From the NCBI RefSeq assembly GCF_023264675.1, contig NZ_JAHFVG010000004.1, positions 124,001 through 188,000 on the forward strand: DNA of 64,000 nucleotides, in the 5' to 3' direction. The notes beneath the pieces are model-generated. The model made no database searches. It had not been told where the DNA came from and was given only the letters and a program-made list of their open reading frames with translations. A program made the position numbers and the translations under genes. Below, piece after piece: positions 9,801-17,330 of the stretch. This stretch comes from Rhodococcus sp. (in: high G+C Gram-positive bacteria) (GTDB lineage: Bacteria; Actinomycetota; Actinomycetes; Mycobacteriales; Mycobacteriaceae). Every line of letters starts with the position of its first letter. Within the stretch, counting starts at the first letter, position 1.

Positions 9801-11016
9801 GCATCGAAGACCAGGCGATCCCGGCATCTTCGGCGGCGACCTGCAGATCGTCCTCGGCGCGTGTCAGAGCGGCCACCGAGTCGCGAAGTGCGGCCTCGGA
9901 TCGCGTTGCCTCGGTGGAGCGTTGCTCCAGGTCCGCCTGTGCTTTCTTGGCGCGCTCGGACTGTTGGGCCGCGGACACTTTCAGTTTTCCAGCAGACTCG
10001 GCGAGGTCGTCGAGTTGCTGCTTGCCCTCGTACGCACTCGAGCGCTGGAGCGTCTCGCGATCGGCGATCGCTTGATCGAGAGCGCGTTCGGCGTCGTCGA
10101 ATTGCTTTTCGGCAGCCACACGCTCCTGCAACCGGCGTTCCTTCTGCGCAGCAGCCGCGAAGTGAGCAGTCGTGTTGTGGGTGACAGCCTCTAGCCGCCG
10201 CGAGACCTGCTCGACATCCGAACGAGCTTGTACACGGAGATATTTCGAGTACACCCCGACGAAGTTCTTTGCGGCCTGATCGGCCTGTGCAAGTCCTTCG
10301 AGTGACCTTCCGACCTCCTCCATGTCGCTGAACGATCGTGCGGCTTCGAGTACGAGCTGTTCGTCGAGAGGGCGAAGTCCGTCGGTGAGAGCCTGCGACA
10401 ATCCCTTCGGGTCGAGGTTCTTCGCAAGCTGCGGACGGCGAAGCGTGAGTATGAGATTGATGAGCTGGTCGTAGCGTTGCGCACCGAGACCGAACATTCG
10501 AGCATCGATCGACGCTCGATAATCCACCGGCCGATCGGTGATGGCATCGGATCCGAGCTGCTCGACCAGTTGCTTCTTGGTCAGCGGACGATCGTCGGAT
10601 CCAAGAAGCGAGAAGTCGACGCCTGCCCGCCCGTCGGCGACGAAGTACCACCGTGTCACCTTGTCGTTCTGACGGCTTGCTCGCATACCGATGCCGACGG
10701 TGACGGATTCCGGATCCTCACGTGATCCACGGCCGAACTCCATCCACACATACGAGTGCGCGCTCTCTTGTCCCCGGTAGAGGAGATTGGACTTCATCGT
10801 CCGCTCTTCGCCCGCAAAGGGATTGAGGCGACGCGGCTCGATCCGGCCGTCGAGGACGAACGGAAAGAGAACCTCGAGCGCCTTGGTCTTGCCGGAACCG
10901 TTGGGGCCACGCAACACCAGACGCCCGTCGGCGAAGGAGAATTCCTGATCGCGGTAGTCCCAGAGATTGATGATGCCCGCGCGGGTAGGGCGGAAGCGCC
11001 GATCGTGTTCAGTCAT
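6820..11016 (-). CDS. jetC: Wadjet type II subunit JetC (TIGR02680 family, SMC-like ATPase)
   Basis: SMC-like motor of the Wadjet system, related to MukB/MksB; ATP-driven loop extrusion detects small circular DNA. The 1398-aa length is normal for TIGR02680. Walker A is GPNGSGKT (37-44), the ABC signature is LSGGEQ (about 1262-1267) and Walker B is LLALDEA (about 1293-1299, Glu near 1298), so the two halves of the ATPase head are at the ends. Between them are long Ala/Glu/Arg-rich coiled coils, with a globular hinge-like region around 500-700. The start overlaps the end of jetB by 8 bp, implying coupled translation. No frameshift or stop was seen. Confidence 0.93.
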   Translation of the reverse strand: MTEHDRRFRPTRAGIINLWDYRDQEFSFADGRLVLRGPNGSGKTKALEVLFPFVLDGRIEPRRLNPFAGEERTMKSNLLYRGQESAHSYVWMEFGRGSREDPESVTVGIGMRASRQNDKVTRWYFVADGRAGVDFSLLGSDDRPLTKKQLVEQLGSDAITDRPVDYRASIDARMFGLGAQRYDQLINLILTLRRPQLAKNLDPKGLSQALTDGLRPLDEQLVLEAARSFSDMEEVGRSLEGLAQADQAAKNFVGVYSKYLRVQARSDVEQVSRRLEAVTHNTTAHFAAAAQKERRLQERVAAEKQFDDAERALDQAIADRETLQRSSAYEGKQQLDDLAESAGKLKVSAAQQSERAKKAQADLEQRSTEATRSEAALRDSVAALTRAEDDLQVAAEDAGIAWSSMPASSRSDQFSTALRGHAEERDGDVRAVRSALNTVEKATTERARADKSAARARELLDAARASVTEAEAAVELTRAQYASGLRSWWSDNSTLYSTAGITVAAFDALDAAVPRIGDDDAPSLDAVLAEVSADGLETVRARRTASGIRAAGLVEEMASLTSERALIDAQHDDAPPAFVARTSSRDGQRGAPLWQLVRFADDVDPAEAAGVEAALQASNLLDGWIPADGVPASIESEQYLVAAPADARPAGRTLADVLEAEPGTDVPESIVRDVLQSISLVSDMPDTAPRDLPDTVATSIGLDGRFWQGVQQGRHVKPDAEYIGATARARRRAARITELDALIDATAASTQAAREEERLAGELVRGLHAAAKQLPRVSGIVKAQKSVTESAGALRTSQAGSTVADSELDQAIAELSAKEKHLRTTAVAHRTPHSARDIDSLAAAIRHFENQGDLVLRRRADHVRETERSNEALNRLEESTGLAEELAEEAAIAEENHFQQVQRLEILSEKLGATADQINIDLEAARDRIEKCKVEQRAARKADKDAGEAIGKAEGACNTAQEGLRGALTETLGDTARLAPYARKDLLAILGVHEAYAWPSSESAWLTVDQILYRIVGASIDDEISVLPPVVQQLHSALNEATASVKASDSYRKSTRTALTGALQEFDSQLASSGQDYRLQWDAPDGLTVVRVQDEQGFSSVGEFADRIGDARSNQETLLTEHERRILEDALLTGLAQQIHERTVDARELIAQMSTEMKQRKMSSGNTIGVHWVLADNLDDGARAISKLLDRDASALNSDDLATMRAHFASEIRIARAAHPERSYPEILATTLDYRRWRVFAFTLIRGDGTEDRLTVARHSALSGGEQSVSLHLPLFAAAHVMLSSADPHSPRLLALDEAFAGVDDNGRSELLGLSVQFDLDLFMTGYDLWITYSDVPGCAHYDLAHSTAENSVSAALLVWENGELFAEHDGTDLAAALGSPLTRRVPSHAEGGLDFAR

Positions 11017-12442
11017 CGTGTGCGCCTCGGTTTCCTTGCTCTGCAGCGTTGCCGGCTTCTGCTGTGTCGCTGTGGTCTGTGGTCTCGTCGAACAGTGAGT
11101 TCTGCGGCGCTCGATCCTTCACGCTGACCATCACGTCTCGGTAGCGAGCGATCGCGGGAAGAACGAGCACTCCTCCGGAGATTCGGTGGATCAATCGAAG
11201 TCTGTCCAGCATCGTGATCGCGCGTTCGCGGAGTCCCTCGGGGTCGGCCTGCCACTGGGCGGCGAATGTCCGCCCGAATCGGTCGACGAGTTCGGTGACG
11301 GTGCTTGCCAGCCAACTGTTCTCGACGAACGGGTAGAGAGCAGGCTCGCCCGCGTCGCCCCCGGTACTTCGGCCGTGGCCGAACTCGGCAAGGTCGTCGA
11401 AGATCCCACCACCGGGAATCGCCGCATCGAGACGGTCGACGAGATCGGATTCCTTGTCGATCGGATGCCGGGAAAGCTCGGGCGCGTCGGGGTCGACGAC
11501 GCGGTCGGACATCTCACCGGCCAGTAGTAGAGCCACCTGCGCGATGGTGCCCGTGCTGGGGAATCGGATGTCGGACATACGTCCCGAGGTGTCGATCAAC
11601 GTCACGCCTTCGGCGCGTCTCTCCGAGGTCAATCCCGTCAGCAATTCGACATCGGCAACGGTCTTGACCGAAGCAAGCGCGGTCCTTCCGTCCTGATCGA
11701 GGTCGTCGAAATACACCACCGGCTTTTCCACGAGAGCTCGGCGGATCTTGCGGAGCGTCTCCTTCGGGTCTGTCGACCGTGGGGTGTCGCCCTCATCGTC
11801 CTCGTCGTCCATCGGAAGGTCGGATCCGGTGAGAAGTCCGGTGACGGAACGTAGGTGCTGTACCGCACGCGGTGGACGGAACAGCGCCACGACCACCGAC
11901 CGCTCGATGTCGTACAGAGCTTCGCCTGCCGCTGGATTGTTCGCCCAACCCCCTGCGTCGCCGTCGGCCAGTGAAATGGCGCCCCGCGCCGCCAGCCATC
12001 CCACCGCGTCGACGAACGCGTCACGGTCCGACGCGCGGTCGGTCGCCAACTCGACTCCGTCTACCTGGCCGGCTTCGGACGTCACGTGGTCGGCCAGTTC
12101 GGACAGCGTGATCTGATTGCCCGCTCGGCCGAGCGTGGCCAGCGCCAGCGCGAGGTAGGCATAGCGGCGACGATCGAACACACGATCCGATGCGGTGCGC
12201 GCAGGCTGGCTCGCATCCAGGTCGTCCATGACCGGAAAAAGTCGAGCGGTCGTCTCCGTGACCTCGAGGCGGTAGCCGAACAGATCCAGAAGATCCTCGC
12301 GTAGCTCCGTCGCCCACCTGCGCAGGAGGGGAAGCGCGATGCGATCCGGGTACGTCGCCGTCACCAGATGATTGGACAGCGCGACCCGTGCCGCGCGTTG
12401 GTAGGAATCGAGTGCGAGAGTGGGTATTTCGCGGGCTCTCAT
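11009..12442 (-). CDS. jetB: Wadjet type II subunit JetB (TIGR02678 family, kite protein)
   Basis: JetB is the winged-helix kite subunit that dimerises and bridges the kleisin JetA and the SMC arms, comparable to MukE. The 477-aa frame begins MRAREIPTLALDSYQRA and contains ATELREDLLDLFGYRLEVTE and RRRYAYLALALATLGRAG, as in TIGR02678. ATG 12442 overlaps the jetA stop as ATGA. The frame remains open upstream to 12979, but that extension is Arg/Thr/Pro-rich shadow of jetA and is rejected. A run of acidic residues (MDDEDDEGD) is near residue 230. The gene appears intact. Confidence 0.9.
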   Translation of the reverse strand: MRAREIPTLALDSYQRAARVALSNHLVTATYPDRIALPLLRRWATELREDLLDLFGYRLEVTETTARLFPVMDDLDASQPARTASDRVFDRRRYAYLALALATLGRAGNQITLSELADHVTSEAGQVDGVELATDRASDRDAFVDAVGWLAARGAISLADGDAGGWANNPAAGEALYDIERSVVVALFRPPRAVQHLRSVTGLLTGSDLPMDDEDDEGDTPRSTDPKETLRKIRRALVEKPVVYFDDLDQDGRTALASVKTVADVELLTGLTSERRAEGVTLIDTSGRMSDIRFPSTGTIAQVALLLAGEMSDRVVDPDAPELSRHPIDKESDLVDRLDAAIPGGGIFDDLAEFGHGRSTGGDAGEPALYPFVENSWLASTVTELVDRFGRTFAAQWQADPEGLRERAITMLDRLRLIHRISGGVLVLPAIARYRDVMVSVKDRAPQNSLFDETTDHSDTAEAGNAAEQGNRGAHDD

Positions 12443-13962
12443 CGTCGGGCCACCGCGGCGACCTCGAGCTGCAGCCGGTCGAGGTGCAGTCGGCCTCGCG
12501 TCGTTCGTACGACGGTCGACGTGGCACTGTCGCTCAACGTGAGCTTCACGCCGCTGTCGGATCCGACGGATCCGCTGGTTCGACCGCTGACACGTACGCG
12601 TGCGGTGAGGGCGGCATTCAGCAGGCTGAGAAGTACTTCCGTCTCCTCCTCGTTCAGTGTGCGTTCGTATACCCCGCTCGAAGCCAGTGAACTCGCCGCG
12701 GAGCTTCGTGATCGCTGCGCGGCGAGTTGTTGTTCGCGCAGTCGACGAATGCTGCCGTCGTTGCGTTGCACGCGTCCGGGGAGGCCAGGCGTCGGTGTTC
12801 GTCCGGTTTCCGCGAGAGTGCGCGAGATTTCGACCGGTGGTGCTTCCCACCACGTTCGCGACGTCGGGATGATGTCGGCGTCCGGGTGGACCATCGACAG
12901 GTGGCGGGGTTTCCCGAGCCCGAAGACGGCATGGAAGAGTGCGTGCGCACTTTCCTCGGTGGGTGTGTTGGCGAACCAACCGGCAAGGTGGCGTAGCTGA
13001 CTCTCACGGCTCACACCGCCTCGACGTGTCTCGGTGACACGCCTGAGCAGCGATAACACCGCCGCGATCGCGCTCATCGTTCCCTCGCGCAGTCTCTCCG
13101 ACTCGCTCGAGTCCGCTTCGGCCGAAACGAACCAGTGCGACAGACCCGCCCACCGAGCAGCCCAGTCCGACCGTCGCTCGTCGACGGTGAGAAACATTCG
13201 TTCGTCACTGATCGCTGCGCGCTCGATCAGCTCCGAGATGCCGGTGGACTCCACCACGGCAATGGCTTCCGCAAGTTTGGGTGCGTACCGAGTGAGGTCC
13301 GAGCTGAACTCGCGCATGTGAGTCAGCAGGGCGTCCTTGTGAACCAGGAATGCCTCGGGGGTGATTTCCGTGGTTCGCACGAGATCGCCGAGAACCAGAT
13401 AGAAATGGGCAGCGCGCGTCGCCATTTCGGACAGCGTCGAGTCCAGGCGTGACAGCTTGCGGTAGATGCGGTCGCCGTCGCGCTGCCGATTCGCCTCGGC
13501 CAGTTCGTGCATATCGGCCAGAAGTTCCGGCAGCACCAGCCGCGAAAGTGATGCGTCGTCCAGCCGAGCCCCGAGCACGTCCTCGACTGCACGGAACGCC
13601 TTGTAACCGGCCTGACTGAACTGATAGACGAAATGGCGGTTGCGATACTCGGCCAACGTCGCGGCGCGTGAGCCGTCGTAGCTTCGTTCGAGCAGTTCCC
13701 ACGAGTGCAGTTGCTCGAGCAATGGTCCGATCTCGGCGGCGCTCAACTGCTCGTCGTCGGGCGCGGTGCGGGCGAGCGTGTCCGCGATCTCGGCGGCGTG
13801 CAGAAGGACGACGTAGTTGGCGCGCGCGGTGTCGAATGCGCGAAGAACCGCGAGATATTAGGTGCGTTTCTCTGCAACGGTGAACGCGAACAGCTTGAGG
13901 CGATCTTCCTGCATCAAGGCACTGACGACGCTCGGCGGCATCGTGTCGGATGAATCGCTCAC
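12439..13962 (-). pseudogene. jetA: Wadjet type II subunit JetA (TIGR02677 family kleisin), interrupted by in-frame stop
   Basis: JetA is the kleisin that closes the Wadjet SMC ring. A single frame of 507 codons runs from GTG 13962 to TGA 12439, but codon 35 is TAA (13860-13858, followed by TATCTCGCGG). Family-like sequence lies on both sides: LKLFAFTVAEKRT before and YLAVLRAFDTARANYV after, so one substitution (for example CAA or GAA to TAA) explains it. The first possible restart is TTG 13746, which lacks a clear Shine-Dalgarno and would remove 72 residues including the N-terminal domain. Downstream sequence (AHFYLVLGDLVRTTEITPEAF, HPDADIIPTSRTWW) matches TIGR02677. A sequencing error cannot be excluded. 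Confidence 0.85.
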
Positions 13963-13968
13963 TGGAAC

Positions 13969-13974
13969 AGGGTA
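13969..13974 (-). promoter_or_regulatory. Candidate -10 hexamer for jetABCD
   Basis: TACCCT on the minus strand stands 6 nt before GTG 13962. It would give a leaderless jetA transcript and is the only promoter candidate seen for the operon. Confidence 0.35.
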
Positions 13975-14031
13975 GGGGGTCGAAGGTCGGTTCGTGGTCA
14001 GTGCCCTGTTCGGACCGGGCGCGTAGCAAGT

Positions 14032-14053
14032 CTCTCGAACATACGATCGAGAG
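14032..14053 (-). terminator. Weak hairpin downstream of nirD
   Basis: CTCTCG and CGAGAG form a 6-bp stem with a 10-nt loop just past the nirD stop and before jetA. It has no T tract, so termination is only a possibility. Confidence 0.3.
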
Positions 14054-14055
14054 CC

Positions 14056-14355
14056 CTACACCTCGACCGTCACCTTCCCGTCGACGATGGCAGCCGGGTA
14101 TGTCTTGACGGTGCCGATGCCGCTGGGGCAGGTGCCGTCGTCCAGTGAGAACGTGTACTGGTGCAGGGGGCACATCACCACCGAGCCGTCGATCTGTCCA
14201 TCGGCAAGCGGCCCGCCCTTGTGTGGGCAGACCGCATCCATAGCTCGAACCGTGCCGTCGCCGAGCAGAAAGACAGCCACCTGCTTGCCGTCCACCACGT
14301 ACGCACGTCCTTCGCCCGGCGTGAGGTCCTCCACCGCGCCGACCGGGACACTCAT
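14056..14355 (-). CDS. nirD: Nitrite reductase (NAD(P)H) small subunit
   Basis: 99-aa Rieske-type [2Fe-2S] protein that partners NirB in assimilatory reduction of nitrite to ammonium in the cytoplasm. The Rieske ligands are Cys43 and His45 (CPH) and Cys62 and His65 (CPLH). ATG 14355 overlaps the nirB TGA as ATGA, so translation is coupled. The frame continues upstream to 14775 inside nirB, but that part is shadow. The jet operon begins about 90 bp downstream on the same strand. Confidence 0.94.
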   Translation of the reverse strand: MSVPVGAVEDLTPGEGRAYVVDGKQVAVFLLGDGTVRAMDAVCPHKGGPLADGQIDGSVVMCPLHQYTFSLDDGTCPSGIGTVKTYPAAIVDGKVTVEV

Positions 14356-16859
14356 CGGACCGGCACCTGCGGAAGTGGCAGCAGCGGAAGCGACGGCGTG
14401 AACTGCGCCGCCGATTTCGGAGCGCTTCGTTCCTGCCATGGATCTCGGTACCCGTCGACGGAGGTCTGCATGCGCTGCTCCAATCCCGAAACGATTCCTT
14501 CGGCATCCTCGATCAACGTCCGCTGCAACACGTCGAGGCCGATCCGTGGCACCCACGCATAAGTACGTTCGAGCCATTGCGCGGTCTCTCGGTAGTGCTG
14601 AATGAAAATCCCCGCCACCCGAACGACTTCTTCGGCGCCGTCGACCGTGGCGAGGAGGTCGCCCTTTCGGATGTGCGCACCGGCCGCACCGCCGACGTAG
14701 ATCTCCCATTTGTCGTCGCCGACGGAGACGACTCCGAGGTCCTTGCACAGCGCCTCGGAGCAGTTTCGTGGGCACCCGGCGACAGCGAGTTTCAGCTTCG
14801 CCGGAGTCTCGAGGCCTTGAAAACGTTCCTCCAATGCGATACCGAGTGCCGTCGAATCCCCGAGGCCGAACCTGCAGAAGTCGCTACCGACACACGTTTT
14901 CACCGTGCGCATACTCTTGCCGTAGGCGAAGCCCGATGGCATGTCGAGGTCTCCCCATACCTTGGGGAGGTCTTCCTTCTTGATACCCAGCAGATCGATC
15001 CGTTGTCCGCCGGTCACCTTGACGAGTGGCACGCTGTACTTGTCGGCGACATCGGCGATCTTCCGAAGCTGATCGGGCGTGGTGACACCGCCCTTCATCT
15101 GCGGAACCACCGAGAACGTCCCGTCGCGCTGGATGTTGGCATGGACTCGGTCGTTGATGAACAGCGCGCCACGCTCGTCCACCCAGTCCGGTCCCCATAT
15201 CGTCCTGAGCAGTGATGCGAGCGGCATCTTCGACGGCACATCCTCTTGTCCCTCGGGCGCGAGCTCGGCGAAGATCTGCGACACCGACCTCAGATCTTGC
15301 TGCCGGATGACGTCGATCAGGGCCGGCTTGGAGAGCGGAATGCCCGGTACGTACCACTCGGCGGCCGGATCGGCCTCGACGGCTCCGCCTGCTGCGCACG
15401 CGAGAATGTCGGCGACGAGTCCTTTGCAGGATCCGCAGCCCTTGCCTGCACGTGTTGCGGCGGTGACATCGCCCATCGACTTCGCCCCTGCGTGGACGCA
15501 CGCGACGATCGCGCCCTTGGTGACACCGTTGCAGTTGCACACCTGAACGTCGTCGGCGAGTTCGGCTGCCCCGGTCGCCGCGGTCGGGGTTCCCATGTCG
15601 AAGAGCATGCTGATGCGCTCGTCGGGGAGTGGGACTTTCTCGTCGAACGCCTGCGTGAGGAAGTTCGCTTTGCTGATGTCGCCCAAGAGTGTTGCACCGA
15701 TGAGCTTTCCGTCCCGAACGACGACGTTCTTGTAGGTGCCGCTGCGAGGCTCGTAGAACTGGACGAACTCGTCGTCCTCGCGCTCGGGTCCCTTGACTCC
15801 CATCGCGGCCACGTCGACGCCGGCAACCTTGAGCTTGGTCGTGAGCCTCGAACCATGGTATGCAGCACTCGGATTGGTTCCCGTGAGGTGCTCGGCAAGT
15901 ACCACCGCCTGTTCCCACAGCGGTGCGACCAGCCCGTACACCTCCCCGCGGTGCTGACAGCACTCACCGACGGCGTAGATGGATCCTTCGTCCTCACAAC
16001 GCAACTGATCGTCGACCACGATTCCACGCTCGATGACGAGGCCGCCCCCTCGTGCGAACTCGACATTCGGGCGTATTCCAGCAGTGACGACGACCATGTC
16101 CGCCGGCAAAGACGTGCCGTCGTTGAAACCGACTCCCGCAACTCGTCCGGTGTCGGTACGCAGGACCGAGGTTGTTCGCTTCGACGTGTGGACACCAACG
16201 CCGAGCGACTCGATCTTGTTGCGCAGCAAGCGTCCGCCGCGCTCGTCGAGCTGCTGGTTCATGAGATGACCGGGGGAGTGCACGACGTCGACGTCGAGAC
16301 CCTGCGTGCGCAACCCGTACGCCGCTTCCAGTCCGAGCAACCCGCCGCCGATGACGACTGCCCTGAGGTCGTCCTCCGAGTCGGCCATCTGGAGCATGCC
16401 GTTCGTGTCCGCGATCGTCCGAAAGCCGAAGACGCCGCGGGCGAGTCGGCCGTCGGGTTCACGGAGCCCGTCCATGTTCGGGAAGAACGTGTTGCTGCCG
16501 GTCGCGATGATCAGGATGTCGTACTCCACGACACGGCCGCTCTCGCACCGGACCGACTTGCCGAAGCGATCGAGCGAGACCGCCCGGTCACCGGCGAAGA
16601 GCGTGACCCCGTTCTCGCGGTACCAGCTCATGGGATTGAGCAGCAGATCCTCGTCGTCGACGCCGGTCTCCCCGGCGAGGACGTGCGAGAGCATGATGCG
16701 GTTGTAGTTTCCGTACGGCTCGTCACCGATCATCGTGACCTCGAACCGCGTGTCGCCGCCTGGTCCGGAGGCCGAGCTACCGTCCCGCTTCAAGATCTCT
16801 TCGACGGTTCGTGCACCTGCCATGCCGTTTCCCACGACGAGAAGCCGTGTGGGGCTCAT
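14352..16859 (-). CDS. nirB: Nitrite reductase (NAD(P)H) large subunit
   Basis: NirB carries electrons from NAD(P)H through FAD and iron-sulfur centres to siroheme, reducing nitrite to ammonium. Its 835 aa show, in order: the N-terminal FAD-binding motif VVGNGMAG, an NAD-binding Rossmann segment VVIGGGLLGLEAA, a BFD-like [2Fe-2S] domain with Cys441, Cys443, Cys475 and Cys478, and a sulfite/nitrite reductase domain with the siroheme-[4Fe-4S] ligands Cys656, Cys662, Cys696 and Cys700 (C-x5-C and C-x3-C). All cofactor residues look intact. The start overlaps the stop of a small upstream gene (TGATG). Confidence 0.96.
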   Translation of the reverse strand: MSPTRLLVVGNGMAGARTVEEILKRDGSSASGPGGDTRFEVTMIGDEPYGNYNRIMLSHVLAGETGVDDEDLLLNPMSWYRENGVTLFAGDRAVSLDRFGKSVRCESGRVVEYDILIIATGSNTFFPNMDGLREPDGRLARGVFGFRTIADTNGMLQMADSEDDLRAVVIGGGLLGLEAAYGLRTQGLDVDVVHSPGHLMNQQLDERGGRLLRNKIESLGVGVHTSKRTTSVLRTDTGRVAGVGFNDGTSLPADMVVVTAGIRPNVEFARGGGLVIERGIVVDDQLRCEDEGSIYAVGECCQHRGEVYGLVAPLWEQAVVLAEHLTGTNPSAAYHGSRLTTKLKVAGVDVAAMGVKGPEREDDEFVQFYEPRSGTYKNVVVRDGKLIGATLLGDISKANFLTQAFDEKVPLPDERISMLFDMGTPTAATGAAELADDVQVCNCNGVTKGAIVACVHAGAKSMGDVTAATRAGKGCGSCKGLVADILACAAGGAVEADPAAEWYVPGIPLSKPALIDVIRQQDLRSVSQIFAELAPEGQEDVPSKMPLASLLRTIWGPDWVDERGALFINDRVHANIQRDGTFSVVPQMKGGVTTPDQLRKIADVADKYSVPLVKVTGGQRIDLLGIKKEDLPKVWGDLDMPSGFAYGKSMRTVKTCVGSDFCRFGLGDSTALGIALEERFQGLETPAKLKLAVAGCPRNCSEALCKDLGVVSVGDDKWEIYVGGAAGAHIRKGDLLATVDGAEEVVRVAGIFIQHYRETAQWLERTYAWVPRIGLDVLQRTLIEDAEGIVSGLEQRMQTSVDGYRDPWQERSAPKSAAQFTPSLPLLPLPQVPVR

Positions 16860-17206
16860 CAGATCAGCACCAGACCGAAATCGACGACCAGTTCGCCGGT
16901 GGTGCCCTCGGGGGCAGCCACGACGAGCTCGAGCACGGAGTCGGGGTCGACGTCCTCCACCACACGCAATGGAATATTGACGCCGCTCTTGGCGCCCATC
17001 GGGAACATCCGCATCGGTTGGCCGTCGCGCAGCAAGGTCACCACGACGAGTTCGTCGCTCGAATTTCCACCCCGAAAGTACAACGGTTGCGCGATGAGTC
17101 CCGACGGAACGACGAAGGCGAGAGACGAGTCGATCGACTCCGGCTTGTCGAGTCCGTGCCCGGTGAACGGAAAGACGCCCTGCAGGAAACGCGGTGTGCT
17201 GGCCAT
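16859..17206 (-). CDS. Hypothetical protein coupled to nirB
   Basis: 115-aa protein I do not recognise. It starts MASTPRFLQGVFPFTGHGL and is rich in beta-forming hydrophobic/acidic alternation (VVTLLRDGQPMRMFPMGAKSG, VLELVVAAPEGTTGELVVDF), so a small beta-sandwich is plausible. No signal peptide or metal motif is visible. ATG 17206 is preferred over GTG 17212 because AGGA lies 10 nt before it. Its TGA overlaps the nirB ATG (TGATG), so it is probably co-translated with nirBD and may serve nitrite assimilation. That role is inference from position only. Confidence 0.65.
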   Translation of the reverse strand: MASTPRFLQGVFPFTGHGLDKPESIDSSLAFVVPSGLIAQPLYFRGGNSSDELVVVTLLRDGQPMRMFPMGAKSGVNIPLRVVEDVDPDSVLELVVAAPEGTTGELVVDFGLVLI

Positions 17207-17209
17207 GGA

Positions 17210-17223
17210 CACAGGTTCCTGTG
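17210..17223. repeat. Short inverted repeat before the nir operon
   Basis: CACAGG and CCTGTG are separated by two bases and cover the ribosome-binding region of the first nir-operon gene. It could be an operator or chance; no regulator is identified. Confidence 0.3.
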
Positions 17224-17330
17224 CCCGGGTGACACGGCCACTGCGCCTACGTTACGTGGGGATCAGAAAGAACTCACCATCGTCGTCCAGGCCGTGTGCG
17301 TTCCATTCCTCGACTGCTGCCGCGAAGGCT

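Noticed and set aside
12443-12979. N-terminal extension of jetB
   Set aside because: Overlaps jetA and encodes an Arg/Thr/Pro-rich shadow; ATG 12442 overlaps the jetA stop in a typical ATGA junction.
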